Assembly: GCF_000515215.1 (NCBI RefSeq)
Contig: NZ_KI911557.1
Coordinates: 434,001 to 498,000, forward strand
Length of the DNA: 64,000 nucleotides
Reading direction: 5' to 3'
From: Methylomonas sp. 11b
GTDB lineage: Bacteria; Pseudomonadota; Gammaproteobacteria; Methylococcales; Methylomonadaceae
Position 1 is the first letter of the stretch. Each line of letters starts with the position of its first letter. Of this stretch, positions 35,647 through 44,635 are shown piece by piece. Both the position numbers and the translations under genes were made by a program. A model generated the notes under the pieces. The model ran no database searches. It was not told the DNA's origin and was given only the letters and a program-made list of their open reading frames with translations.

Positions 35647-35686
35647 GCGCTAACTCGGTTTTCCGTTCCATTGCGCCTCAAACCCC
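35647..35686 (-). repeat. Tn3-family terminal inverted repeat, right end
   Basis: On the minus strand it starts GGGGTTTGAGGCGCAA and ends GTTAGCGC, with 38 of 40 matches to 19986-20025. The outer end is base 35686, followed by AAAAA. It supplies the last 12 codons of the truncated membrane-protein gene at 35650-36120. Confidence 0.95.
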
Positions 35687-36120
35687 AAAAATCCCGGCGA
35701 TTCGCTGTCCGGTTGTGCATAGACTTTATACACCGTCGGCCCGAAACCCAGCGCGTCGACTACCGTCAACACCACTACCGCCCAGAGTGGATCGGCGGTT
35801 AGATACCATGTCGGCAAAGCCGATAGGGCCGCCACAAAAAAGCCCCAGTCGCTATGGGTAATGGTCAAATCGCCCGGCCGCCGATAGGCCAGAAATGCCA
35901 CCAAGATGGTCAAACTGCCCGACACACCGATCGGCCAAGCACCGACGCCGCCGCGATCCGCGATTTGCGCCAGAAATACCACGAAGGTGGTGCAGCCCCA
36001 AATCACCCAGGAGAACACATGCGGCTGAACGGCGCCTTTAACGATAGCACGTATGTAGGGCAGCAATGTGCCGATGGTCAACGCAATCGCCATGGCACTG
36101 AGCACGGGTTTTAACGGCAT
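35650..36120 (-). pseudogene. Small multi-pass membrane protein, C-terminus cut by the transposon
   Basis: 156 residues from the ATG at 36120. Four to six hydrophobic segments are seen (VLSAMAIALTIGTLLPYI, VFSWVIWGCTTFVVFLAQ, VGSGSLTILVAFLAY-like, FFVAALSALPTWYL and LWAVVVLTVVDALGFGP). Its last 12 residues (EAQWNGKPS and those just before) are encoded by the transposon repeat, so the native end is lost. The missing piece is probably short and some function may persist. Family not identified; the fold is reminiscent of small PQ-loop or SemiSWEET-like carriers. Confidence 0.7.
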
Positions 36121-36408
36121 TTCGATTCCAGATAAAGAGGGCGGATGCACATTTTAATGGGCATTGCCGCGTGTGCCTACCGGTTGCGTATTCCGATGCA
36201 AAAATGCAATCAACTTGTATGCTTAAGACATTATGGTTGCACTGATACAAGCGTAAGCACTGCTCGCAAGTGCGTTAGTCTGCTTCATTAACCTGGCTAG
36301 CGACAATAGGAAAAAATTGGTTCTTAGGATAGCAATTATGATCAGGATACCCATTCTGGAGCATGACAGAATAATCCCGCCTAGAAGATATTAGAGATTA
36401 CTGGAACA

Positions 36409-37287
36409 ATGACTGACCTAGCTATGCAGAGATGTTCATATAAAGACAGAATGGACCGAGTATGTGACTACATCCGGGACAACCTTGATGAAGATTTATC
36501 TGTAGAAAGATTAAGCCGGATTGCCTTATTTTCGAAATATCACTTCCATCGGCAATTTTCTGAGTATATGGGGATTAATGTCTTCAGATTTATCCAGTTG
36601 ATACGTTTAAAACGAGCATCATACCAGTTGGCATTTAGCCAAAATCTGCGGATTATCGATATCGCATTTGATGCCAAATTCGAAAATCCGGAATCGTTTG
36701 CCCGCGCATTTAAAAAATCCTTTGGTCAGACACCCTCACAATTCAGAAAAAAACCGCAATGGAAGTCCTGGCATGAAAAATATCGGCTACCCATACCCAG
36801 AGGAAAAACCAACATGCAAGTAAACATCGTGAAATTTAAAGAAACCAAAGTTGCCGTATTAGAGCACCGTGGGGCGGTTGAGACATTGAACGATTCGGTC
36901 GGGGTCTTTATCGAATGGCGCAAGGCCAGCCAATTGTCCCCTGTGAAAACCAGCAATACTTACGGACTCGCCTACGACGACCCCAAAATCACGCCCCCTG
37001 AAAAATTCAGATTTGACCTCTGCGGCTCAGTCGAAACTGACGTGCCGGAGAATCCGCAAGGTGTCATGACTAAAATCATCCCAGGAGGGCGTTGCGCTGT
37101 AATTCGCCATCTAGGCCCGCATGAAGCAATGGACGACAAGATACGTTTTTTATACGGGACATGGTTGCCAGAAAGCAATGAAGAATTACGGGAATTTCCT
37201 TGTTTTTTTCACTATCTGAACCTCTTCCCTGATGTGTCCGAACAGGAGTTGATCACTAATATATATTTGCCTTTGAAAGAAATTTGA
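36409..37287 (+). CDS. AraC-family regulator with GyrI-like effector domain
   Basis: 292 residues. Residues 8-112 are an AraC double helix-turn-helix (VERLSRIALFSKYHFHRQFS and IIDIAFDAKFENPESFARAFKKSFGQTPSQFRK). Residues 130-290 are a GyrI/BmrR-type small-molecule domain that starts VNIVKFKETKVAVLEHRG and has the GGRCAVIRHLGPH strand. This Rob/SoxS-with-GyrI architecture responds to lipophilic or drug-like ligands. Two nearby start codons (ATG 36409 and 36424) are possible. It stands alone; its target is unknown. Bases 36121-36408 hold no other gene. Confidence 0.9.
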   Translation: MTDLAMQRCSYKDRMDRVCDYIRDNLDEDLSVERLSRIALFSKYHFHRQFSEYMGINVFRFIQLIRLKRASYQLAFSQNLRIIDIAFDAKFENPESFARAFKKSFGQTPSQFRKKPQWKSWHEKYRLPIPRGKTNMQVNIVKFKETKVAVLEHRGAVETLNDSVGVFIEWRKASQLSPVKTSNTYGLAYDDPKITPPEKFRFDLCGSVETDVPENPQGVMTKIIPGGRCAVIRHLGPHEAMDDKIRFLYGTWLPESNEELREFPCFFHYLNLFPDVSEQELITNIYLPLKEI

Positions 37288-37609
37288 ATTATTACATCAT
37301 GGCCAAGGGAGGACATAAGGATTCGGCCCCGGTACGATTCAAATACGACCAAAAACATGTCGCTTGTATGTCTGCATGGCCGAGGGCGCACAAGTGACAT
37401 ACTTAGGTGTTCCGCGGCTATGCCGCTGGGTGTGCAAACGGGTAGGGGGTATCGGTTTTCATCGAACATTCCCGATACCGGATTGTTGACCTTTTTGTAT
37501 ATAGAGACCAATAGTTTCAACAACACGACCTTTTTGAGTCGACTAGACTGATCCATCCTATCCATGGTTGATTTGGCGACAGTCCCCGCTCGGACGGTTT
37601 GGAGGCTAA
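37288..37609. other. Gene-free stretch
   Basis: No ORF with family resemblance and no clear terminator. It separates the AraC-type regulator from a field of conjugative-element relics and is probably decayed DNA. Confidence 0.4.
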
Positions 37610-38110
37610 TCACGCCCGCTTTGGCAGGATCTTGGGATTGGTCGAACTGGTGGCGACGCCCTGAGTGCGCATGATGTGTTTGAGCGGGGTTTTGGGCAGA
37701 TTGTCAGAGATGTCACTGTCTATGATGCGCAGGGCGATCGGTTATTGACGTTACCCAGCACTGGCGGGCCTTATCCTGGGAACCCGTACGGGCCGCAAAA
37801 TCCGTAAAGGTTTGTGTGGCGATGAACAATCGGAATTTTGTGCCGCGGCCTTTGTTCAAAACTTGAATGAAAGGATCGTTGATGACTTCAGTCGCCTCGT
37901 CGACGACACATTCACTGGTCGATCCGAAGCGCCTTATTATCGGCGACAGCAGCCAAATCGGCCAACAGAATCGAGCCAATCGTACTGCCCACTATGCCAT
38001 CCGATAACGAGTCCAGGCCGATATAAGCGACTTGGTTTTTTTCGATGATGTGTCCGGTATTGGCGGTCGGCCGCACATGATCCGCGTCGTGTGGGTTTGG
38101 GGCAGCATGC
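37610..38110 (-). pseudogene. traD: traD (type IV coupling protein) relic with frameshifts
   Basis: Three minus-strand blocks in different frames match the C-terminal motor domain of SXT/TOL-type TraD. First comes KNQVAYIGLDSLSDGIVGS with SILLADLAAVA (about 37935-38080), then VVDEATEVINDPFIQVLNKG with FIATQTFTDFAARTGSQDKA (37740-37910), then ISDNLPKTPLKHIMRTQGVA (about 37640-37700). Frame changes and missing sequence between and around them show a dead fragment of the coupling ATPase gene. It is evidence of a second, decayed conjugative element about 27 kb from the traFHG block. Confidence 0.8.
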
Positions 38111-38495
38111 AAACTTGTGAAGGTGTTCGATAAAAAAGAGTGTGTTGTGAAGATCTGGCACCTAAAAGCCAAGGAATTGAGACGATGAGGCGTTTCATTA
38201 GTGACAGTATAGGTTTTAGTATAGTAAATTAAGTATAATATAAAAAAATCCTTATATTTCATGGGTAATACACTGCTGCATCATCGGCGTGTGTTGCATT
38301 TTCTCGTCTTGCTTGGTGCCTTGTGTTTTCTGGTTCTTCATTTGTAAGCAGATTACGCCTAAGTAATATTTGTTTGTTTTATGTTGAGCATAATATTATC
38401 GACACTTATGAAAACTTACCTGTAGTTCACCTTTTAGACTGGGTTTTTTCCGGTTAGCCGCGCGCCATCATTCGCTTCAAAAAGCCTATGCCAAA

Positions 38496-38835
38496 ATGCA
38501 ATTCGACCCCCGTACCGCTAAAGCTTTGCTACCTGGACAGCATATGGCTTTTGATGATTACTTAGGACTGCGTTTGTTTGCCATGGCAAAGGTCAGAACC
38601 TGGTTTATAGAAGCACTGTTGATGGAAACCTTCGACAAGTATCGATTGGTCGTTGGTGGTCTATGTCATTCCCATTGGCTATTGTCGCTTGGGAAGCTTT
38701 GAAAAACCAGCGCGATTCTGGCAGGGATCCTGCTTTAGAAACAAAGCAAGTGAAATTAGAGGAAAAGCCTACGTTAAAACAATAGGCGGCAAATGCTGAG
38801 GACGCTTATGATGCCGGTCGCCTAAACTTGATTGG
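38496..38835 (+). pseudogene. Tyrosine integrase N-terminal relic
   Basis: The frame from 38496 begins like the arm-binding domain of ICE or island integrases (FDPRTAKALLPGQHMAFDDY and LGLRLFA). A one-base shift near 38607 moves the continuation to another frame: YRSTVDGNLRQVSIGRWW, SFPLAIVAWEALKNQRDSG, RDPALETKQVKLEEKP, then a TAG and AANAEDAYDAGRLN. The catalytic domain is missing. Together with the traD relic it marks the remains of an excised or decayed integrative element. Confidence 0.75.
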
Positions 38836-39144
38836 GTTTTACGACGTTAAGTTACCGATCTGGATGATTGGGAAAAATGGCCTCATTGTGATTGCTATCC
38901 GTTGTCGATTGATAGCGTTTGGGATAGCGCACTTTCAGCTTGAGTTGCAGCATCACCTGACGCGTTTTATATCGCCCAACAGCAAATCCTTGCTTTTTCA
39001 ACTCATTCGACAAGCGGCGTGAACCATAACACTAATTACAAATTATATTCGGGACGTTTGTGTTGGTTGCTCTCGCTCATATTCACCTCAAAAGACGGTA
39101 TAAAGAGTGTCCTGTGAAATGTCCGGCATGATTAAACTATTTCA
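38836..39144. other. Gene-free stretch after the integrase relic
   Basis: A 64-residue open frame at 38828-39022 has no recognisable family and no ribosome site; I treat it as chance or decayed sequence. Nothing else is seen. The stretch 38111-38495 between the two relics is also gene-free and AT-rich. Confidence 0.35.
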
Positions 39145-39993
39145 TTAGCCGTTGGCCGCAGATAACTGGACGCTTTGTTCGAAATAGTCCCCCTGTACCA
39201 ACTCGAAGCCGGTATTGCGAGCCAATGCCGCTGTGCGTTTGTCGTCGATCTGCAGCATGAAGCTTTGGCTGTTGATCGATCTTGCCAAACTGCTTAACTG
39301 TTGGAGTTTTTCCAGAAGTTTATTGTCGCGGATACGGTCCAATTCCAGCGCCGAGATACCGACAAAGTTGGGCGCCGCACGGGTGATGAGCTCGAAGGCC
39401 GATTTTTCCAGCGAGTGATAATCAAACTTCAACGCCAATTGGTAGCCGCGGCGTTGATAGTTGTTCAGGCCTTTTAGCAGCAATTGGTAAAAACCGGCAT
39501 AAGCGTTGTTTGCAGTCAATGTGATGGCGACATTGGCAGTTTGCAGGCCGCAAGCTACTATCACTTCTTCAAAATAAGCGCCATGATCCTCTTTGACCCC
39601 GAGTATATGCCGCGGGTCGACTTCCAGAAACAATAATTCGTCCAGATGTGCTTGCGGCAAATAGTTCAGCATGTGTACGGCTCGTGACATCCGGTCGAAA
39701 TTGATGATGGATTCGACATTGGCTTGTTCGGCCTGGGGCAGGGCCAGGTATTGTTCCAGTTCGCTGCTTTCAATGGTCTGTTTGTTGATAGTGGATACGT
39801 TCAGTTGCGCAATGTGACCGATAACATTTGCTGTGCGCAAAGTCTGGCGCAGGGGCGACAATCTGCTACCGATGCAGATCGGGCCGAATATCCCGTGCAC
39901 CGCGCCGTTGTCCAGCACAAATGGCCGTAAGCCGTTATTGTGTTCTTGCTCCAGTCTATCGTTAAAATATTCGACTAATTGTTGTAAAGGCAT
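39145..39993 (-). CDS. Degenerate EAL-domain-like protein
   Basis: 282 residues. The second half follows an EAL phosphodiesterase: the helix-strand order with LALKFDYHSLEKSAFELI, then PNFVGISALELDRIRD, where active EAL proteins have a DxxKID-like strand, and a last block GFELVQGDYFEQSV equal to the usual G...QGYYF. The EAL triad itself and the metal-binding DDFG motif are not visible. It is therefore probably a catalytically inactive cyclic-di-GMP receptor or scaffold. It stands alone on the minus strand; bases 39994-40319 hold nothing recognisable. Confidence 0.65.
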   Translation of the reverse strand: MPLQQLVEYFNDRLEQEHNNGLRPFVLDNGAVHGIFGPICIGSRLSPLRQTLRTANVIGHIAQLNVSTINKQTIESSELEQYLALPQAEQANVESIINFDRMSRAVHMLNYLPQAHLDELLFLEVDPRHILGVKEDHGAYFEEVIVACGLQTANVAITLTANNAYAGFYQLLLKGLNNYQRRGYQLALKFDYHSLEKSAFELITRAAPNFVGISALELDRIRDNKLLEKLQQLSSLARSINSQSFMLQIDDKRTAALARNTGFELVQGDYFEQSVQLSAANG

Positions 39994-40319
39994 GAGTATC
40001 TGTCCAGTAAGTCCCTAGTAACTGATGGTTTGCTGATAAACGCAAAGGTTAGCGAAACTAACTCATTAAATAAAACGATAATATTTGAAGTTAATATGCC
40101 AAGATTAGAAATGCAGGCACTAAGCCAGGCATGCCGTTTTTAGGGAAGTGGTCAAACCCAATCCGACCCTCTGGTCAACATGATCGAATTGGTGTTTCTG
40201 TCCATACTTTTAGATGCGGAACTCGTCCAAATAGGGTTCGGACAAGTCCCGGTAAGCCGAGTTGCTGTCTAGAAATGCCTTAAAGCCTCATGGATTTTTG
40301 GCGTTCGGGGCAGATGTAT

Positions 40320-40781
40320 TTATTCGCGAACCCGAATCAAATCGTGGCAGCTTTTGCAAGATGCGCCAACTTTGCCGAATTGGGCTTTGATTTCCGCTAC
40401 GTCGCCGTTAGCCGCCACTTTTTGCAATTCGTTGGCTTCCTTGATGAACGTCGCTTCGATTTCCTTCACTTCGTCCTGTTTTTCGAAGAATTCCGGCTTC
40501 AGACGCGTCGCTTTCCAGCCGGTACCTTTATCGGTGCCCGGGCCGTAAAGGCTGAGTAGACCGGAATTGGCGACCGCGGCAACAGCATTCGCGGCAGCGA
40601 TCACCTGATCTTTATTAAAGGTTTCCGGATGGTCAGCTGCTTGCGCTTTGATTTTCGCAGTATTCCAGCCCAAGAACGAGTAGGCGGATTGGCGGAAGCG
40701 GATCTGGTCTTCTATGTCGCCGGCCACAGCCGCTGTCGTGACAGCGCCCAGCGCCAGTGTGATTATCAGTTTCAATTTCAT
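40320..40781 (-). CDS. Cytochrome c'
   Basis: 153 residues from the ATG at 40781, placed after an AAGGAG ribosome site. The signal peptide covers about residues 1-20 (LIITLALGAVTTAAVA). The mature four-helix protein has the family's N-terminal IRFRQSAY region and the C-terminal haem motif CKSCH, with the Arg two to three residues on (LIRVRE). Cytochromes c' bind NO or CO in the periplasm; in methanotrophs related c-type cytochromes take part in N-oxide handling. It lies 38 bp downstream of a cytochrome b561-type gene, the usual pair. Confidence 0.93.
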   Translation of the reverse strand: MKLKLIITLALGAVTTAAVAGDIEDQIRFRQSAYSFLGWNTAKIKAQAADHPETFNKDQVIAAANAVAAVANSGLLSLYGPGTDKGTGWKATRLKPEFFEKQDEVKEIEATFIKEANELQKVAANGDVAEIKAQFGKVGASCKSCHDLIRVRE

Positions 40782-40819
40782 GGGGTTAACTCCTTGTGGT
40801 GTTGTAGAAAAAGTAACGT

Positions 40820-41530
40820 TTAGGTTTTTGGATGGGCCGTAGCCGTTTGGAAGCTGGCCAAGGGCGCCAGATAATTCACAAAACCGCCGCTCCAAACGCC
40901 CCAGACTACCGTCACCGCGATTAACAAAGTGATCACGAAGCGGATCGGGCCGACTGGTTTGATCGGGGAGGGTGCCAAGGATTTAGGCAATTGCTTTTTG
41001 CCGGTCAGCATCGCGACAACCAGATTGGTTTTTTTCAGGCGTTGGTACAAGACAATCGCGCTGACATGCACCGCGACCAAGCCCAGCAGGATATTCACTG
41101 CAAAAATATGCCATCCGCTCAATTTATCGCTGACCTCTTTGTCGATGGCATGAAACAGCGGACCTTCAAAAGCAATATCGTCGTTAGCGAACAAGCCGGT
41201 GATAGCCAGAAAACTCAACACCGCCAGCAAGGCGATAATCGCTATGGCGCCGGCAGGATTATGGCCAACGCCTTGCCATTCGCCTTTTACGTATTCGACT
41301 AGTCTGGAAACCGTCGGAAAGAAACTGGCGAAGCGGGCATGAGTGGTACCAATAAAGCCCCAGATCAATCTAAAGACCAGCAAGCCCAGAATCAAACTGC
41401 CGAAGCGGGCATGCCAGTCGGTCAGATTGCCGCCCAGTTTGCCGGTGGCGTAAGCGCCGACCACGGCTACTACCAACAACCAGTGAAACAGTCGTAATGG
41501 CCAATCCCAAATATGCACTTCCACTTTCAT
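40820..41530 (-). CDS. Cytochrome b561-type membrane protein
   Basis: 236 residues. It begins VHIWDWPLRLFHWLL, the first haem-ligand helix of the Ni/Fe-hydrogenase b-type and b561 family, followed by helices with WHARFGSLILGLLVFRLIWGF, a long VLSFLAITGLF and GWHIFAVNILLGLVAVHV with two more His. A C-terminal single helix (FVITLLIAVTVVWGVW) follows. It transfers electrons from the quinone pool, likely to the cytochrome c' encoded next. It is in the same leftward run as the dienelactone hydrolase, 18 bp after that gene. Confidence 0.88.
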   Translation of the reverse strand: MKVEVHIWDWPLRLFHWLLVVAVVGAYATGKLGGNLTDWHARFGSLILGLLVFRLIWGFIGTTHARFASFFPTVSRLVEYVKGEWQGVGHNPAGAIAIIALLAVLSFLAITGLFANDDIAFEGPLFHAIDKEVSDKLSGWHIFAVNILLGLVAVHVSAIVLYQRLKKTNLVVAMLTGKKQLPKSLAPSPIKPVGPIRFVITLLIAVTVVWGVWSGGFVNYLAPLASFQTATAHPKT

Positions 41531-41548
41531 TGAAATCCTCCCGATGGT

Positions 41549-42442
41549 TTAACTGTCGCGCAGATAAGCGTTGAAGAAACTGACGGTTCTGTCCCAGGCT
41601 AGTTTGGCGGTGGCAGCGTCGTAGCGTGGGGTGGTGTCGTTGTTAAAACCGTGTTGCACGCTCGGATAGGTGTGGGCTTCGTAATTGACGCCAGCTTTTT
41701 GCAGGGCCGCTTCATAAGCCGGCCAGCCAGCATTGATGCGGTCGTCGACGCCAGCGTAATGGATCAGTAAAGGGGCTTTGATTTTTGCGGCCTGATCGGC
41801 GGCAGGTTGGGCGCCGTAGAACGGTACGCCAGCGCCCAGATCCGGCAGACGGGTGGCCAGGAAGTTGACGATGCCTCCGCCGTAGCAAAAACCTACCGCG
41901 CCGAGCTTGCCGTTACTTTGCGGCAGCTTTTTAATGGCTTGCGCTGCCGCCAAAAAGTCGGCCTGGGTTTTTTCCTTATCCAGTTTTTGGAACAATTCGC
42001 GGGCCTTGTCTTCATCGCCCGGATAACCGCCCAAGGTAAACAGCGCGTCCGGTGCGAAGGCAATGAAATTATCCAGCGCCAGGCGGCGAGCGATGTCTTG
42101 GATATGCGGATTCAAACCACGATTTTCGTGGATAACCAGCACCACTGGTAGTTTGTTGGCGGCTTTGGCCGGTTGTACCAAGTAACCGCGAATCTTGCCG
42201 TTACCATGCGGGGAGGGGTATTCCACATAGGTGGCTTTAATGCGCGGATCATCGTCTGCTACTTGCTTGGCTTCGGCGAAGCGCGGGTTAAGTGCTTCCA
42301 GCAGGGCTTCGGCGGTCAGGCCGAGTAGGGCGTATTTAGGCACCGATGATAAAAAGTCCCGCCGGGAAATATAGCCATGCACGTATTTATCAAAAGCTTG
42401 TAACGCTTCTGGATGAAAGTCTTGAGCGGTCTTGCGCGCCAT
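41549..42442 (-). CDS. Dienelactone hydrolase family protein with Tat-like leader
   Basis: 297 residues. The N-terminal region has SRRDFLSSVPKYALLGLTAEALLEAL, a twin-arginine-type leader although about 25 residues precede it. The alpha/beta hydrolase domain has HENRGLNPHIQDIARRLA, the nucleophile Cys in GAVGFCYGGG, Asp in AGVDDRINAG and His in SVQHGFNN. That is a complete Cys/Asp/His triad. Family members hydrolyse dienelactone or other cyclic esters; the real substrate here is unknown. It heads the leftward run with cytochrome b and c'. Bases 42443-42600 contain no gene. Confidence 0.87.
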   Translation of the reverse strand: MARKTAQDFHPEALQAFDKYVHGYISRRDFLSSVPKYALLGLTAEALLEALNPRFAEAKQVADDDPRIKATYVEYPSPHGNGKIRGYLVQPAKAANKLPVVLVIHENRGLNPHIQDIARRLALDNFIAFAPDALFTLGGYPGDEDKARELFQKLDKEKTQADFLAAAQAIKKLPQSNGKLGAVGFCYGGGIVNFLATRLPDLGAGVPFYGAQPAADQAAKIKAPLLIHYAGVDDRINAGWPAYEAALQKAGVNYEAHTYPSVQHGFNNDTTPRYDAATAKLAWDRTVSFFNAYLRDS

Positions 42443-42600
42443 CCTAAAGTTCTCCTAAAAGTTTGTGCCTAAACGCAAATAAACCCTGGACGCAGCAGCG
42501 GCATCCTTGGTCTTGGCGTGGTTCGGGTTGTGCTGGTGCCGCAGCCTTCGCCGCCGCGATTAACCAGCCGGGCAAACTTGTTACCCGGCCAGTTCATGAT

Positions 42601-43011
42601 TTATTGCGGAACGGTCAGAACCGACAGCTTAGTGACGCCGGCTCGTTCGATGGATGACATCACTTTGGCAACGATGCCGTATTGCACCGCGTCGTCCGCG
42701 TTCAGGTTTAAAGCAAACTCAGGGTTGGCCGCCAGGCGGTTTCGCAATTCGCCTTCGATGATTTCCAACGGAAACTCTTGTTTATCGATGTAGATTTTGC
42801 CCTGGGCATCCACACTCAGATACGAGGCCGCTTTGTCGTCCGGCGGCGCGGTTTCCGCAGTTTTCGGCAGGTTGACGTGTACCGCCTGGGTCAACAAGGG
42901 GGCGGTGACGATAAACACCACCAGCAGCACCAACATCACATCCACCAAAGGGGTGACGTTGATTTCACCCATTACGTCATCGCCGCCGTCGTCTTTAGTA
43001 TTGAAAGCCAT
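42601..43011 (-). CDS. exbD: ExbD/TolR biopolymer transport protein
   Basis: 136 residues: a short cytosolic start, one membrane segment with the key Asp (INVTPLVDVMLVLLVVFIV), and a periplasmic domain that begins LLTQAVHVNLPKT. ExbD forms the proton channel with ExbB and energises TonB. The start codon overlaps the exbB stop at 43011, so it is coupled. Confidence 0.93.
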   Translation of the reverse strand: MAFNTKDDGGDDVMGEINVTPLVDVMLVLLVVFIVTAPLLTQAVHVNLPKTAETAPPDDKAASYLSVDAQGKIYIDKQEFPLEIIEGELRNRLAANPEFALNLNADDAVQYGIVAKVMSSIERAGVTKLSVLTVPQ

Positions 43012-43787
43012 TATGCGTGCGCCTCTTTCGCGATTAATTCTTCATGAGTGTCTTTGATATTGGACTTTTTGCCGCCGCTGACATCGGTCAAACGTGCGGA
43101 AGCTGCCGCCGCTGCCGGTTTACTGCCAGCGCGTTCGATGATGAACGAGCTTTTCAGAGCCAAGTGCACGAAGTCGATGGCAAAGTCGTCCAGGAAGGCC
43201 CAAACCACTTTGTTACGGCGGATGAAAAAGTTGTAACCCACAACCGCAGGTACCGCGACCGCGATACCCACAGCGGTGGCGATCAAGGCTTCACCGATAG
43301 GGCCGGCGACCACTTCCAAGCTGGCCGAACCGGTTTTGCTGATATTGGTCAACGCACCCATGATGCCCCACACGGTACCGAACAAGCCCACGAACGGCGA
43401 GATACTGCCAATGGTCGCCAGCACCGCCAGGCCGCTTTCCAGCGAACCGCGTTCTTTTTGCATTTGCTGGCGCAAACGTCTGTCCAGCAATTCCTGTCTG
43501 TCCCAGGTGTGTTCCAGATCGTGAGTGGATGCACCGCCGTCAGTTTCGATCAACGTGGAGAAACCGATGCCGGCGACTCGTGCTGCAGGGCCGTCCTGGT
43601 TTTCCAAGTGCGCAGCCGCTTGAATGTTGGGCGCGCTCCAAAACTCCTTGTTGTAACGGCGGTTGTGATAGGAAATGCGAATGTGTTGAACGCTTTTGAT
43701 CAGGATTAAGCCCCAGGTCACGACCGAAGCGGCGATTAAGGTGTTCAGGGTGCCATCGACGATGACATTGGTTGCGATATCAGACAT
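43011..43787 (-). CDS. exbB: ExbB/TolQ proton-channel protein
   Basis: 258 residues with three membrane segments: LIAASVVTWGLILI, the pair around GLAVLATIGSISPFVGLFGTVWGIM, and LIATAVGIAVAVPAVVGYNFF. The conserved loop and Thr/Gly pattern of MotA/TolQ/ExbB channels is present. A Pro/Ala/Ser-rich tail follows the last helix. It lies 20 bp after tonB and overlaps exbD by one base. It drives TonB-dependent outer-membrane uptake of iron chelates, copper chelates or cobalamin. Confidence 0.93.
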   Translation of the reverse strand: MSDIATNVIVDGTLNTLIAASVVTWGLILIKSVQHIRISYHNRRYNKEFWSAPNIQAAAHLENQDGPAARVAGIGFSTLIETDGGASTHDLEHTWDRQELLDRRLRQQMQKERGSLESGLAVLATIGSISPFVGLFGTVWGIMGALTNISKTGSASLEVVAGPIGEALIATAVGIAVAVPAVVGYNFFIRRNKVVWAFLDDFAIDFVHLALKSSFIIERAGSKPAAAAASARLTDVSGGKKSNIKDTHEELIAKEAHA

Positions 43788-43807
43788 TTTTGATCCTCAA
43801 AAAATAA

Positions 43808-44635
43808 TTACAATTTAAAAGTAAATGGAACCGTGGTGTAGCGGGCAATCGCCGTATCGCCGCGTTTGGCCGGCACGAAAGACCACTTGAGAACGGCTTT
43901 GACGGCAGCATCGTCCAGGATTTTCTGGCCGCTGGATTTGCTGACGGTAACGCTATCGGTGGTGCCGTCGGGTAGCACGTGTACTTTCATCACCACTTTT
44001 CCTTCCCAGCCACGTTCTTGCGCGACTTCCGGATATTCGGGCAGTGGGTTGTGCAGGTAAGCCGCGTCGGCTACCGGCTCGGTGATTTTTTCTTCAACCA
44101 CTGGCGCCGGCGGGGCTGGCGGTGCGGTAGGCGCTGCCGGCGCGGTATCTACTACCGGAGTCGGATCGGGCGCGGGTGCTTGCTCTACCACTTTTTCCAC
44201 GGGTTTAGGCTTTTGCGGTTTCAGTGGTACTACCTTGGGAGTGGGTGGCTTAGGTTTGACCAAGGGTGGCGGTGGGGGCACCGGTTTGGGTTGTGGTCTT
44301 GTCAGCGTGATTTGGACTTTGGTCTCAGGCTTGATCGGCTCCACAATTTCCTGCTCAAACGCCGCGCCGCTAAAGTGATTGACCACGGTGTTGTGGATAA
44401 AAATAGTCAGCACGCCGATTAGTAAAAAATCTACCCATTTATGATCGCGCGTTTCAGTGACGTACTTAAAATCCCCCAAGGCAACTGCGACTCGCGAATG
44501 CGTTAAACCTTCGGACAATTGAGCGACAGACGGTTTTAACGAAACAACGTCCGCTGCGTCCCAATCTGCGGGAGCGCCCGCCGGTGCAAATTTATTAAAA
44601 GTCGCTAAAGGACTGCTCATGCCACTGTTCCCCAT
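43808..44635 (-). CDS. tonB: TonB energy transducer
   Basis: 275 residues. A longer than usual cytosolic start (about 85 residues) precedes the single membrane helix (WVDFLLIGVLTIFIHNTVV). The Pro/Lys- and Pro/Ala-rich spacer follows at about 120-200, and the C-terminal TonB domain at 205-275 has YLHNPLPEYPEVAQERGWEG and KVVMKVHVLPDG. It is the first gene of tonB-exbB-exbD on the minus strand. I see no clear Fur box upstream. An ATG at codon 6 is an alternative start. Confidence 0.92.
   Translation of the reverse strand: MGNSGMSSPLATFNKFAPAGAPADWDAADVVSLKPSVAQLSEGLTHSRVAVALGDFKYVTETRDHKWVDFLLIGVLTIFIHNTVVNHFSGAAFEQEIVEPIKPETKVQITLTRPQPKPVPPPPPLVKPKPPTPKVVPLKPQKPKPVEKVVEQAPAPDPTPVVDTAPAAPTAPPAPPAPVVEEKITEPVADAAYLHNPLPEYPEVAQERGWEGKVVMKVHVLPDGTTDSVTVSKSSGQKILDDAAVKAVLKWSFVPAKRGDTAIARYTTVPFTFKL

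Larger units (their letters stand above)
19986..35686. mobile_element. 15.7-kb Tn3-family transposon with an exosortase/RHS cargo operon
   Basis: Bounded by 40-bp inverted repeats starting GGGGTTTGAGGCGCA with 38 of 40 matches. Inside, from the left, lie tnpA, tnpR, a res region, then seven leftward cargo genes (24035-35333) and a 313-bp promoter region. The layout tnpR upstream of tnpA, both pointing to the nearer repeat, is Tn501/Tn21-like. The outer 5-bp flanks differ (ATCAT and AAAAA), so no target duplication remains and adjacent DNA has been rearranged since or during insertion. Confidence 0.9.
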
